Part shown: positions 1 to 8,658 of the stretch, piece after piece
Numbering within the stretch: the first letter of the stretch is position 1
Layout: every line of letters starts with the position of its first letter
Source of the DNA: an uncultured Clostridium sp.
GTDB taxonomy: Bacteria; Bacillota; Clostridia; TANB77; CAG-508
DNA: 64,000 nt
NCBI GenBank assembly: GCA_948442365.1
Contig: CAOJRU010000009.1
Location: 1-64,000, forward strand
Direction of reading: 5' to 3'
Notes under the pieces: model-generated
Databases searched by the model: none
What the model saw: only the letters and a program-made list of their open reading frames with translations
Told to the model about the DNA's origin: nothing
Program-made: the position numbers and the translations under genes

Positions 1-900
1 ACCATTGAAAAAATCACAGTCAATTTATATTCATCGATTGGAGAATTATATAATAGTTTTAAAATAGGAAATATTGACTTAATTTCAACGACAAATGACA
101 ATCTGCAAGAATACATAGGAAGTATAGGCTATAGTACAAAAGAATTAAAAGGAAGAGAACATACTTTTTTGGCACTTAATACACAAAATAATTTCTTAGC
201 AAGACAAGAAGTAAGAAAAGCAATTGCCTATTCCATTGACAAAGAAAATATTGTTTCTAGTGTATTTAATAGTAAATGTTTTACCAGTAGTTTTCCTTTA
301 GATTATGGAAGTTGGTTAGGACAAGGACAAGAAGCAAGTAGTGGCTATAATGTGGAACAAGGAAAACAAATTTTAGCAGATAATGGATGGAGTTATCGTT
401 CTGGCAGTTGGCAAAAAACAGAAAACTATAAAACACAAAGACTAGCTTTAAATTTATTAGTAAAAGCAAACGATTCTTCGAAAGTATTAGTTGCTGAGAA
501 TATCAAGCAACAATTAGAAAGTCAGGGAATTGGAATCAATATTGTGCAAGCATCAGAGGATCAATATGACAATAGCATTAACAGTAAAAACTATGATATG
601 GTATTAGCTAGTATGACGCTTTCTCCAAGCCCAAATCTTAAGACTTATTTAGGAGAAGGAAATATAGCTAATTATAGTAATGAAGAAGTAAGTAATATAA
701 TGAACGAAGTTAAAAATACTACGGATAATAATATTTTAAAAGAAAAATATGCAAGACTTGCTGAAATTTATAAGACGGATGTTCCTTATATTAGTTTATA
801 TAACAATAAATATATAGTTGCCTATAATTCAGGATTAGTAGGAGAAATTAATCCCAATTGGTTCTATCTATATTATGGAATAGAAGGATGGTACAAATAA
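1..900 (+). CDS. Peptide ABC transporter substrate-binding protein, 3' part
   Basis: The reading frame is open from the first base of the window, so the start and signal peptide lie upstream; 299 residues are visible. The segment VRKAIAYSIDKENIV is typical of the extracellular solute-binding family 5 (OppA/DppA type), where a conserved VR.A...AID stretch follows the ligand-domain hinge. The protein would bind oligopeptides (or nickel or a dipeptide) outside the membrane and hand them to a permease. No permease or ATPase gene follows, so any transporter operon must lie upstream. The C-terminus ends naturally at a TAA just before the recA promoter. Family assignment is fairly safe; the ligand cannot be read from this part. 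Confidence 0.75.
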   Translation, partial: TIEKITVNLYSSIGELYNSFKIGNIDLISTTNDNLQEYIGSIGYSTKELKGREHTFLALNTQNNFLARQEVRKAIAYSIDKENIVSSVFNSKCFTSSFPLDYGSWLGQGQEASSGYNVEQGKQILADNGWSYRSGSWQKTENYKTQRLALNLLVKANDSSKVLVAENIKQQLESQGIGINIVQASEDQYDNSINSKNYDMVLASMTLSPSPNLKTYLGEGNIANYSNEEVSNIMNEVKNTTDNNILKEKYARLAEIYKTDVPYISLYNNKYIVAYNSGLVGEINPNWFYLYYGIEGWYK

Positions 901-923
901 AATAAAAAAATATAAGAAAAGTA

Positions 924-951
924 TTGACAAAACATATTTTTGGTATATAAT
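924..951 (+). promoter_or_regulatory. recA promoter
   Basis: TTGACA at 924-929 and TATAAT at 946-951 with a 16-base spacer, a near-consensus sigma-A promoter 43 bases upstream of the recA start. Confidence 0.8.
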
Positions 952-960
952 AAGAGATAT

Positions 961-974
961 CAAACAAAAGTTCA
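961..974 (+). promoter_or_regulatory. Possible LexA (SOS) box upstream of recA
   Basis: CAAACAAAAGTTCA matches the Gram-positive LexA half-sites (GAAC-N4-GTTC) except for one base, and lies just downstream of the recA -10 element where a repressor would block transcription. recA is SOS-controlled in most Bacillota. The match is short, so this is inference. Confidence 0.45.
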
Positions 975-993
975 AAAATAAGGAGGAAAAATA

Positions 994-2047
994 ATGGGAG
1001 AAAATACAGAAAAAAAGAAAGCATTAGAAATGGCAATGAGTCAAATAGAAAAACAATTTGGTAAAGGGTCTGTTATGAAACTTCGGAGAGTTCAAAGCAA
1101 TGGAAATAGAAGCCATACCAACAGGAGCCTTAAGTCTTGATATTGCATTAGGAATAGGAGGGGTTCCAAGAGGTAGAATTATAGAAGTTTATGGTCCAGA
1201 ATCTTCTGGTAAAACGACATTAGCCTTACATGTGGTAGCAGAAGCACAAAAAATGGGTGGAGAAGCAGCATTCATTGATGCAGAACATGCTTTAGATCCT
1301 GTTTATGCTAAAAAATTAGGTGTGGATATTGATAATTTAATTGTATCTCAACCAGATACAGGAGAACAAGCATTAGAAATTACAGAAAGTTTAGTAAGAA
1401 GTGGAGCTTTAGACGTTATTGTTGTGGACTCTGTTGCAGCCTTAGTTCCAAAAGCTGAAATTGATGGTGATATGGGAGATTCTCATATGGGACTACAAGC
1501 AAGACTAATGTCACAAGCATTAAGAAAATTAGCAGGGGCATTAAATAAAACAAAAACCGTTTTAATTTTTATCAACCAATTAAGAGAAAAAATAGGTGTG
1601 ATGTTTGGAAATCCAGAAACCACAACAGGAGGTAGAGCTTTAAAATTTTATGCTTCTGTTAGAATGGATATTAGAAAAATAGAAAATATCAAACAAGATG
1701 GCGAATTTAAAGGTAGTCGTGTACGTGTTAAAGTGGTAAAAAATAAAGTAGCACCGCCATTTAGAGAAGCTGAATTTGATGTCGTTTATGGTGAAGGAAT
1801 TTCAAAAGCTGGTAATATTTTAGATATGGCTGTTAATTTAGATATTATCGAAAAAGCTGGTTCTTGGTTTAGCTATAATGGAGAAAGAATCGGACAAGGT
1901 AGAGAAAATGTTAAGAAATATTTAAAAGAGAATCCAGATATTTTGGAAGAAGTAGAAGAAAAAGTACGAGAAGACTTTGCCAAAGCATTTGAACAAAGTC
2001 TTGGCGAAGAATTACCAAGTAGTGAAGAGGATGATATAGAAGAATAA
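994..2047 (+). CDS. recA: Recombinase RecA, interrupted by a +1 CGG recoding site
   Basis: RecA forms ATP-dependent filaments on single-stranded DNA for strand exchange and SOS induction. ATG at 994 follows AGGAGG. The first 30 codons give the usual N-terminus ending SVMKL. The frame then breaks at CTT-CGG (1081-1086) and resumes one base later as GGA-GAG-TTC, giving the family's conserved KLGEF. The rest is a full RecA with Walker [10 protein letters not shown], the MAW-type IEVYG lead-in, loop residues [14 protein letters not shown] and an acidic tail. Total length with the shift is 350 residues, normal for the family. In zero frame a stop occurs at 1138, so without recoding only a 48-residue peptide is made. 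recX lies downstream. Confidence 0.95.
1084..1087 (+). other. +1 recoding site CGGA in recA
   Basis: Zero-frame codon CGG at 1084-1086, preceded by CTT (Leu). The conserved frame continues with GGA (Gly) at 1085-1087. Removing the C alone restores the universally conserved LGE motif. Confidence 0.85.
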
Positions 2048-2138
2048 AAAGCATGGAATTAACTGAAATACAAAATATGAATTTTTGAAAAGTATTACAA
2101 TCATTGATAGAATATAGTTATAGATTTAAAACTATGAG

Positions 2139-2167
2139 TTGACGAGTTACATAATTTATGATAAAAT
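2139..2167 (+). promoter_or_regulatory. Promoter of the zinc-ribbon gene
   Basis: TTGACG at 2139-2144 and TAAAAT at 2162-2167 with a 17-base spacer, 45 bases upstream of the start at 2212. Confidence 0.65.
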
Positions 2168-2211
2168 TTATATGTTAAGAATAATCTTTAGTGTAAGGAA
2201 AGGAGTACAGC

Positions 2212-2400
2212 ATGCAGGATAACAGCTACAAGAGATTCGGAGGGGCAGAAGAAGCAGAAAGAAAAAGATTAAGGAACCTAAATATTATTGAAACTTGTGG
2301 TATATGCGATGGAAAAGGTAAAATATATGACCCCTTTATGAGAAAATATGACAGATGTTCAAGCTGTAAAGGAAGAGGTGAAAGCTTTAAAATTTTTTAA
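2212..2400 (+). CDS. Small DnaJ-type zinc-ribbon protein
   Basis: A 62-residue protein with its own promoter and a GGAAAGGAG ribosome-binding site. It contains two CxxC units, CGICDGKGK and CSSCKGRGE, spaced like half of a DnaJ zinc-finger domain (CxxCxGxG), so one zinc ion is probably bound. The N-terminal half is charged and helical in character. Nothing in the context fixes a job; it sits between recA and recX but is separately transcribed and followed by a hairpin. Similar stand-alone CxxCxGxG proteins occur in many Clostridia without known function. The gene is likely real; no specific role is claimed. Confidence 0.7.
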   Translation: MQDNSYKRFGGAEEAERKRLRNLNIIETCGICDGKGKIYDPFMRKYDRCSSCKGRGESFKIF

Positions 2401-2427
2401 CAAATAATTTCTAAATAGGAACTCCAT

Positions 2428-2474
2428 AATCAGAAAATCCAATTTATATTGATTAAATTGGATTTTCTGATTTT
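2428..2474 (+). terminator. Long AT-rich hairpin
   Basis: Nearly perfect inverted repeat: AATCAGAAAATCCAATTT pairs with AAATTGGATTTTCTGATT, with a loop of about 10 bases. It is probably the terminator of the zinc-ribbon gene, though the trailing T-run is short. Confidence 0.6.
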
Positions 2475-2592
2475 AAAATTGCTGATAACGTAATATTTAA
2501 TGATATAATCAATATAGAGGGAATAAAATGTAACTTATTTTCTTCAAGAATGAAACCTTATAGTTGAAAGTGAAGCTTAAAAAATAATTATC

Positions 2593-2621
2593 TTGCTATT
2601 TTTTAGTATTTGTAGTAGAAT
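2593..2621 (+). promoter_or_regulatory. recX promoter
   Basis: TTGCTA at 2593-2598 and TAGAAT at 2616-2621, 17-base spacer, upstream of the recX ribosome-binding site. Confidence 0.55.
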
Positions 2622-2644
2622 GGGAAAAAAGAAAGGAATCAACC

Positions 2645-3094
2645 ATGTATACAGCGGAAGAATTTGATAAAGAAAAGACCAAAGTCTTAAAATATATACT
2701 ATATAAAAAAAGAACAGAACAAGAAATACGAAGAAAATTCTCAAACACAATAGATGAAAACATGTTGGATGATATTATTGAATATTTAAAAGAAGCAAAA
2801 TATATTGATGATAATGAATTTATAAATAAGACTGTAAATAACTTTATGCTATTAAAAAGTTTGTCCATAAAAGAAATACAATATAAATTAATGGCGAAAG
2901 GATTAAATAAGACGGATATAGAAAATTATATCTATGAAAACAAGGAAGAATTACAAGAATATGAAATAAAATCAGCAAGAAATATTTTATATAAAAAAGC
3001 AACAACAATGGAACAATCAGAAATAAAACAATATTTATTAAAAAAAGGTTATCAATCAGAAAATATAAACAGAGCAATGGAAGAAAACGAATAA
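2645..3094 (+). CDS. recX: Regulatory protein RecX
   Basis: 149 residues with the tandem three-helix repeats of the RecX family: KILKYILYKKRTEQEIRRKF-like segments near residues 15-40, then YIDDNEF and a C-terminal repeat ending LLKKGYQSENINRAM. RecX binds in the groove of the RecA filament and limits its activity. Position two genes after recA fits. A good AAAGGAA site precedes ATG at 2645. It is slightly shorter than many Bacillota RecX proteins (about 200), mainly at the N-terminus. scpA starts 22 bases downstream, so the two may be cotranscribed. Confidence 0.85.
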   Translation: MYTAEEFDKEKTKVLKYILYKKRTEQEIRRKFSNTIDENMLDDIIEYLKEAKYIDDNEFINKTVNNFMLLKSLSIKEIQYKLMAKGLNKTDIENYIYENKEELQEYEIKSARNILYKKATTMEQSEIKQYLLKKGYQSENINRAMEENE

Positions 3095-3116
3095 ATACTA
3101 CAAAGGAGCAAGAAAA

Positions 3117-3869
3117 ATGGCAATATTAACGTTAGAAACTAAAAAATATGCAATCAAAATAGACAACTTTGAAGGACCATTAGATTTACTATGTCATTTA
3201 ATAGACAAAAACAAAATGAATATTTATGACATTCACTTAAGCGAAATTACAGACCAATATGTTGAATATTTAAAAGAACAAGAAAAGCTAAATTTAGAAA
3301 TTGCAAGTGAATTTTTAGTCATGGCTTCTACTTTGTTATATCTAAAATCTAAAAATCTATTACCAAAACAAGAAGAGGAAGAGGAAGAAATAACAGAAGA
3401 AGAGCTAATTCGTAGGATTATTGAATATAAGAAATTCAAAGAAATTAGTAAGGTATTAAAAAAGAACTACGCAGATTTTTCAAGAAGATATTTTAAAGTA
3501 CAAGAAGAAATCACCTTACCAAAACAGAAATTAGAAAAAGATTATGATAAAAATTTAATGCCTGACATTTACAAAAAACTGATAGAAAGAAATAGTGTGA
3601 AATTAAATCAAAATGCAAAGAATATAGAGAAAATAGCAATTACTGATAATTATACAGTAGCTAGCAAAGTAAAAGAAATGTTCAAAGTTTTGGTAAAACA
3701 AAAACGATTTGTTTTTAATAAATTATTCTCTATTAAACAACATAATAGACAAGAAGTAGTTACCGCTTTTTCTGGACTATTGGAACTATCCAGAAGAAGT
3801 AAGGTAGAAACATGGCAAAAAGAGTTATTTGGAGACATTACCGTAGAAAAATCCAAAAAAATAAGTTAA
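3117..3869 (+). CDS. scpA: Segregation and condensation protein A
   Basis: 250-residue kleisin subunit of the SMC-ScpAB condensin that organises the chromosome. The signature DNFEGPLDLLCHLIDKNKMN opens the protein, followed by the SMC-head-binding helix, the run ASEFLVMASTLLYLKSKNLLP, an acidic Glu-rich linker (residues 84-100) and a C-terminal winged-helix region (GLLELSRRSKV). ATG at 3117 has the site AAGGAG. In most Bacillota scpB follows directly; here the next genes are DUF2953 and gerW and no scpB is seen in the window. Confidence 0.92.
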   Translation: MAILTLETKKYAIKIDNFEGPLDLLCHLIDKNKMNIYDIHLSEITDQYVEYLKEQEKLNLEIASEFLVMASTLLYLKSKNLLPKQEEEEEEITEEELIRRIIEYKKFKEISKVLKKNYADFSRRYFKVQEEITLPKQKLEKDYDKNLMPDIYKKLIERNSVKLNQNAKNIEKIAITDNYTVASKVKEMFKVLVKQKRFVFNKLFSIKQHNRQEVVTAFSGLLELSRRSKVETWQKELFGDITVEKSKKIS

Positions 3870-3932
3870 GGTAGGTTTAAAAAAGAAAAAAATGGAAAAA
3901 CTAATAGAAAGCTTCAAAAGGAGGCGGAACGA

Positions 3933-4559
3933 TTGGTTTTTCTTTTTTTATTATTAGCTATTATCTTGTTAGGTATCATTTTATTCTTTTCAAAAATAAG
4001 AATAGAAATTACTAATTTTAGATTTAGTTCACAAACACAAAGACACATCAATAAAGATTATGAAATAAATATTAAATTGTATTCTTTAGGAGTTATTCCC
4101 ATCTTAAAAATTAATTTAAACAAAACCAAATTGGAAAAAATGAAATTAAAAGAAAAGATCAAAAATATTGATTTTACTATTTTAGAAAAAAGGCCATCTT
4201 TTGATAAAGAAATATGGGATGTTATAAAAAGGTTAAAGATGCAAATTAGGAATATTAATTTGCACATTGATATGGGGACTGAAAATGCCAGTTTGACTTC
4301 GATTATTGTTCCAGCGATTAGTACAGCAATTGCTATTCTACTGCGTAAAACGGTTAAAAAATTTGAAAATCAAATTTTTATCATTCATCCCATTTATCAA
4401 AATCAAAATTTGGTAAATCTGTCTATTTCGGGTATATTTGAAGTCAAAATGAGACATATTATAAATATCATTTATATTTTTATGAAAAAAGAGAAAAAAG
4501 GAGTGAAGGAATATGAGCGAACATCCAATAGAGGGGCTTATGATTACAGCTATGAATAG
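3933..4559 (+). CDS. DUF2953 (YtfI-like) membrane-anchored protein
   Basis: 208 residues. Translation probably starts at TTG 3933 because a strong AGGAGGCGG sits 7 bases before it. One hydrophobic N-terminal segment (residues 1-20) is followed by a basic, beta-rich domain. The size, single anchor and position directly before gerW (ytfJ) match YtfI/DUF2953 proteins of spore formers, which lie beside ytfJ in Bacillus. The reading frame overlaps the start of gerW by 47 bases, a tight translational arrangement. Biochemical function of the family is not established. Confidence 0.7.
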   Translation: MVFLFLLLAIILLGIILFFSKIRIEITNFRFSSQTQRHINKDYEINIKLYSLGVIPILKINLNKTKLEKMKLKEKIKNIDFTILEKRPSFDKEIWDVIKRLKMQIRNINLHIDMGTENASLTSIIVPAISTAIAILLRKTVKKFENQIFIIHPIYQNQNLVNLSISGIFEVKMRHIINIIYIFMKKEKKGVKEYERTSNRGAYDYSYE

Positions 4560-5121
4560 TATTCAAGATATGATAGATGTTAATACTATCATTGGAGAAC
4601 CAATTGAAACTTCTAATAATATTGTTATTATTCCTATATCAAAAGTATCATTTGGGTTTGCAGCAGGAGGTAGCGAATTTAAAGGAGAGACAATTGATGA
4701 ATATACCAAAAGGGATAAAGAAGAGGCGATTCAATATCGATTACCATTTGGTGGTGGAAGTGGAGCCGGTGTAACCATTAATCCAATTGCCTTTTTAGTA
4801 ATTCAATCTAATAATGTAAAATTAATGCCAGTGAATCATTCATCATCTTTGGATAAGTTATTAGACTATGTGCCAGATTTAATTGAAAAGACAAATACCA
4901 TTATGAATCGTTGCATGCAAAATCGAAAGGAAGAAACACAGAAAATATTAAAAGAAATGCAAAATAAACATAATAAGAGCATGAAAAAAGAAGAAGAGGA
5001 TAAGAAAGCTATTGAAGATAAAATTGAAAAAGAGGTAGAAAAGGTTAAAAAGAGTAAAAAAGTGCCAAAAGAAGAAATTACGTATGAATTTGAATATGAT
5101 GAGACAATGGAAGATGAATAA
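4513..5121 (+). CDS. gerW: Sporulation protein GerW (YtfJ)
   Basis: The N-terminal half is a clear YtfJ/GerW domain: SVSTI-type start HPIEGLM, the run GEPIE, VIIPISKVSFGFAAGG and the Gly-rich LPFGGGSGAGVTINPIAFLV, followed by a coiled, Lys/Glu-rich tail (residues 135-202) longer than usual. In Bacillus this protein is made in the forespore and affects spore germination. ATG at 4513 has the site AAAAAGGAGTG. It overlaps the upstream DUF2953 gene by 47 bases. The presence of this gene argues that the organism forms spores or recently did. Confidence 0.88.
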   Translation: MSEHPIEGLMITAMNSIQDMIDVNTIIGEPIETSNNIVIIPISKVSFGFAAGGSEFKGETIDEYTKRDKEEAIQYRLPFGGGSGAGVTINPIAFLVIQSNNVKLMPVNHSSSLDKLLDYVPDLIEKTNTIMNRCMQNRKEETQKILKEMQNKHNKSMKKEEEDKKAIEDKIEKEVEKVKKSKKVPKEEITYEFEYDETMEDE

Positions 5122-5123
5122 TT

Positions 5124-5157
5124 TTGAAAAGAGCATCCATAAGATGTTCTTTTTTGA
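5124..5157 (+). terminator. Terminator after gerW
   Basis: GAGCATC, loop CATAA, GATGTTC, then TTTTTT: a rho-independent terminator. Confidence 0.7.
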
Positions 5158-5271
5158 TGTTTTTATAAATAAGAAATAAATGGTTCACAAAAAGAAATAT
5201 AAATGATATAATGGAACAAATTTATAAAACTGGAAAATAAAAACTCAATCATAAGAAATGTGAGGAAAGAA

Positions 5272-6123
5272 ATGATACGTTTAGTAGCAAGTGATATTGA
5301 TGGAACTATCATAGGAGAAAATAATATTGTATCAACGCAAAATAGGAAAGCTATAAATGATATGATGCAATCTAACATTAATTTTACCATATGTACAGGA
5401 AAGCCTTATGCTATGGTTAAAAGATTTTGTGAAGATTTACACGCAAGTTATGGGATTTTTGGCAATGGAAATCAAATTGTTGATTTAAAAACAGGAAAAG
5501 AAATTTTTCGAAAAACATTAACAACAGAAGAAGTAAATACATGTATTGCCATTGCTAAGAAAGAAAATCTACATATTCATCTATATACAGAAAATGAGGT
5601 TATAACGCCTAAATTAATGTATATGGATTTAAGAAATTTTATTTTAAAAGATAGTCTATTTCATAATGATTTGAATTTTAAAATAGTTCCTAGTATCGAA
5701 AAATATATAAAAAAGGAAAATCCGACAGTTTTTAAATTAATCATCTCAAGTCCTTCTAGTGTAGAAAATTTAAAAAGAGAATTAGATGCTAAAATGAATT
5801 TAACGATTTATAGAATTGAAAAAGCAAAAGAATATAAAGATAGAATTATCAATAAAGAATACGAATATTTAGATATTACACCTAATAAAACCAATAAAAA
5901 AGAGGCCTTAGAAATTCTTTCGAAATATTTAGAAATTTCTTCTTCTGAGGTTATGGCCATTGGGGATAATCTAAATGATATTGATATGATACAAAATTCT
6001 GGTATTGGCGTTGCTGTGGCAAATGCCTATGATGATGTAAAAAAAGTAGCTACTTATACAACTGCTAAAAGTGTGGATGATAGCGGTTTTGCAGAAGCCG
6101 TTTACAAATATATTTCTTTTTAA
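5272..6123 (+). CDS. HAD-superfamily (Cof-type) phosphatase
   Basis: 283 residues from ATG 5272, chosen because GAGGAAAG lies 3-10 bases upstream; an in-frame GTG at 5260 has no such site. Motif I is SDIDGTI near the N-terminus with the two catalytic Asp residues, motif II is the Thr of CTGKPY, and motif IV is GDNLNDIDMIQ near the C-terminus. The cap is the C2 type seen in Cof/YkrA sugar-phosphate or flavin-nucleotide phosphatases. Substrate cannot be told from sequence. It is an isolated gene between two terminated units. Confidence 0.85.
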   Translation: MIRLVASDIDGTIIGENNIVSTQNRKAINDMMQSNINFTICTGKPYAMVKRFCEDLHASYGIFGNGNQIVDLKTGKEIFRKTLTTEEVNTCIAIAKKENLHIHLYTENEVITPKLMYMDLRNFILKDSLFHNDLNFKIVPSIEKYIKKENPTVFKLIISSPSSVENLKRELDAKMNLTIYRIEKAKEYKDRIINKEYEYLDITPNKTNKKEALEILSKYLEISSSEVMAIGDNLNDIDMIQNSGIGVAVANAYDDVKKVATYTTAKSVDDSGFAEAVYKYISF

Positions 6124-6227
6124 TAAATAGACCAATTAACAAATCCTTCCATTATAAGACGTACTACATATACGCATATTCACTTTTTAAAGTGAATACT
6201 ATGATAGTAACAAATGGAGGGATTTAT

Positions 6228-7519
6228 ATGCGTAGATTACAATTACTAATTTCTTTTTTTCTTATTTTTATATTTATTTTTGCTTTTACCTTACCTTGTT
6301 TTGCAGAAGAAACCGCTTATGTATGGTCAAGTAGTTCAAATTCTGTAAATACGAAAAGTAATACAGATGATAGCAAGAAAGAGAACACAATGGAATCTCT
6401 AAACAATACGATTGCTACCAATGCGGAGGAAGAAGTAAATAATAATTCCTTAAACCTAGAATCAGCATCAGCCATTTTGATTGAACAGACCACAGGGCAA
6501 GTTTTATATGAACATAATGCACATGAACCATTGCGTCCAGCTTCTGTTACAAAAGTAATGAGCATTTTATTGATTATGGAGGCAATTGATAATGGTAGTG
6601 TTACATTAAGTGATGCGATTCCTTGTAGCGAAAATGCAGCTTCTATGGGCGGTTCACAAATTTGGTTAGATCCGAGAGAAACCTTAACAGTCGATGAAAT
6701 GTTAAAGGCTATTTGTGTAGCCTCTGCTAATGATTGTGTGGTAGCTATGGCAGAACACATTGGAGGTTCAGAAGAAGCGTTTGTCCAAATGATGAATGAT
6801 AAAGCAAAAGAATTAGGAATGAAGGATACTACTTTTAAAAATTGTCATGGATTAGATGAAGATGGCCATGTTACTTCTAGTTATGATATTGCTTTAATGT
6901 CTAAAGAATTGTTGAATCATCATCCACAAATAACCAAATATACGACTATTTGGACAGATAGTTTGCGTGATGGAAAATCAGAACTTACCAATACGAATAA
7001 ACTAATTCGAAGTTATAAGGGAACAACAGGATTAAAGACTGGTTCTACGGGATTGGCTTTATATAATTTATCAGCAAGTGCAACACGTGATGATTTATCT
7101 TTGATTGCTGTTATTATGAAAGCACCATCTACTAAAGTTCGTTTTGCAGAAGCACAAAAATTATTAGATTATGGTTTTAGTACTTTTGGTTTTAAACAAT
7201 TTGGAAAAAAGAAGAAGTTGTGAAATCAATTTCGGTGAATAAAGGGGTTCGTGCTAATGTAGATGCCATTTTGTCTGATAATGCAGGTACTTTAATTGAA
7301 AAAGGAAAAGACAAAAATATGGAACAAAATCTGACTTTAGATGATACAGTAACAGCACCTATTTCAGCAGGTCAAAAATTAGGGGAAGTTTCCTTTTCTT
7401 TAAATGGCCAAATATTGTCTACTGTTGATATTGTTGCTAAAAATGATGTGGAGAAAATTAATTTATTTTCGATGTCAAAAAAAGTAATTTATTCTTGGAT
7501 TGATTTATTGAGAAGTTAA
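6228..7519 (+). CDS. D-alanyl-D-alanine carboxypeptidase (DacF type), with a -1 frame change
   Basis: Penicillin-binding serine peptidase S11, which trims D-Ala from peptidoglycan stem peptides. ATG 6228 follows GGAGGG. It starts with a signal peptide (hydrophobic residues 5-24, cleavage near CFA-EE). Catalytic motifs are SVTK (SxxK), SAN (SxN) and KTG. The first frame ends at TGA 7221, but the second frame (to 7519) carries the expected C-terminal beta domain with LGEVSFSLNGQ and a membrane-proximal helix. The two frames join by a -1 change at GGA-AAA-AAG (7203-7211); the joined product is 430 residues, normal for DacF. The frame change could be a programmed slip, transcriptional slippage on six A residues, or an indel. 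Confidence 0.85.
7205..7211 (+). other. -1 slippery heptamer A-AAA-AAG
   Basis: In zero frame the codons are ggA-AAA-AAG, exactly the X-XXY-YYZ arrangement used in Escherichia coli dnaX. Slipping -1 leads into GAA-GAA-GTT and the missing carboxypeptidase C-terminal domain. A zero-frame TGA follows three codons later. No clear downstream stem-loop was found by eye. Confidence 0.55.
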
Positions 7520-7540
7520 TTGGTGAATTTGCTTTTTATA

Positions 7541-7585
7541 GTTTAAGAAAAATACTCTCTTGGTAAGGGAGTATCTTTCTTAAAC
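7541..7585. terminator. Bidirectional terminator
   Basis: Long stem GTTTAAGAAAxATACTCxCTT with the matching arm ending CTTTCTTAAAC, shared by the convergent carboxypeptidase and VanW genes. Confidence 0.75.
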
Positions 7586-8302
7586 TATTTAATAGAAACT
7601 AAAGTTGTTGTAACATTAGCTCCATCGGTAGAAGCCAATATTTTAACATCATAGCCAGCATCATTTCTAAATTTTAAATCATAACTACCATAAGCAACAG
7701 CAGCATCTTTTCCTTTTTGAATATAAGGAACTTTATTGCTATGAGCATGTCTTTCGGTAACTACTAAACTAGGAACCGCTAGAACAGCATTATAAAGAGT
7801 CGAACTGATTTGGCAATTTCCGTCCACCTAATCCTTTTTTCTTATTCCCATTTTTATCGAAGATATCCGCTTTTTGATAGCCTTTGCTAGTAGAAGCTTG
7901 ACCTACGGTACCACAAAAAGAGAAAGTTTCGCCATTTTTTACAATTGTTCCATTTAAAGTATTACAAGTAATAGAAATATTATTTTGACGAGCAGAGTCA
8001 CTCGAATATATTTTGGTTGTAAAAGTAGCAATTTGTTCTTCTGTAACAGGAGGAGTCGTATTTTCAGCCTCTGCTATCCCTTGTCTTACTTCATTAGTAG
8101 AATTGGTCTCAGAATTTTCAGATTCTGGGTTAGAAGTGTTTTCTCCTGCTTCATTTGTAGTATTCGTAGCAGAGGTTCGATTTGCTTCATAATTATTTTC
8201 TTTATTAGAAGAATTCGTATTTCTGAAGTAAAAGAAAATACCACTTCCTATTAATATGGCACCTACTATAAGTGCTATTAGCATCCAACTTTTTTTATTC
8301 AT
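7585..8302 (-). CDS. VanW-family membrane-anchored protein, interrupted by a +1 CGG site
   Basis: 238 residues after recoding. There is an N-terminal membrane segment (residues 7-26), a Thr/Asn/Glu-rich linker (30-80), then a VanW domain: NGETFSF, GYQKADIF, the signature LGGGNCQISSTLYNAV and a C-terminal beta region. In zero frame the gene reads GLGGR and stops 10 codons later. In the +1 frame GGA-CGG-AAA becomes GGA-GGA-AAT-TGC, restoring the conserved GGGxCQ(V/I)SSTLYNA. VanW proteins are found with cell-wall functions but their activity is not established. The neighbour is a peptidoglycan carboxypeptidase, which fits an envelope role. Confidence 0.85.
7819..7822 (-). other. +1 recoding site CGGA in the VanW gene
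   Basis: Minus-strand CGG at 7822-7820 follows GGA. The conserved frame resumes with GGA at 7821-7819, giving GGG-N-C-Q. This minus-strand example shows the pattern does not depend on strand in the assembly. Confidence 0.85.
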
Positions 8303-8345
8303 TTTAAATCACCAAAGATAGTGTAACCAAAATTGTATGAAATTA

Positions 8346-8374
8346 TTGACATTTTTAAAAAATAAAAGTATAAT
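8346..8374 (+). promoter_or_regulatory. Consensus sigma-A promoter
   Basis: TTGACA 8346-8351, 17-base spacer, TATAAT 8369-8374: a perfect consensus, 41 bases before the small membrane gene at 8416. Confidence 0.85.
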
Positions 8375-8415
8375 TAATGGTGTAGTATTATTTTATTTTA
8401 AAAAGGAGAAAAATC

Positions 8416-8580
8416 ATGTTAAAAAGATATTGGAAAAGAATAGGAATGATTATTTTGATTGTAGCTTGTATTTTTAATGTGATGGGCAAATTAATTCATA
8501 AACTCTCAATCAATAAAGAAATGCTTTATTCTGCTCAATATATGAATGAAGAACAACAAAATGAAGAAAATCAAAAATAA
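8416..8580 (+). CDS. Small single-pass membrane protein (54 aa)
   Basis: A 54-residue reading frame starting ATG 8416 behind AAAAAGGAG and a perfect consensus promoter. A basic start (MLKRYWKRIG) leads into one hydrophobic helix (about residues 10-25, MIILIVACIFNVMG) and a polar, Gln/Glu/Asn-rich tail. No family is recognised. The very strong promoter and site argue that it is expressed. It sits just upstream of rpmE, which has its own promoter. Confidence 0.65.
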   Translation: MLKRYWKRIGMIILIVACIFNVMGKLIHKLSINKEMLYSAQYMNEEQQNEENQK

Positions 8581-8583
8581 TAC

Positions 8584-8612
8584 TTGAAAAATGGAAAAAA
8601 ATATGTTAATAT
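8584..8612 (+). promoter_or_regulatory. rpmE promoter
   Basis: TTGAAA 8584-8589, 17-base spacer, TAATAT 8607-8612. Confidence 0.6.
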
Positions 8613-8658
8613 AAAAAACAGTCAAATTATTTTAACACGAGAAAGAGGTGAACTGGGA

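Noticed and set aside
6317-6760. Minus-strand open frame of 147 codons
   Set aside because: Antisense to the carboxypeptidase active-site region; no independent signals.
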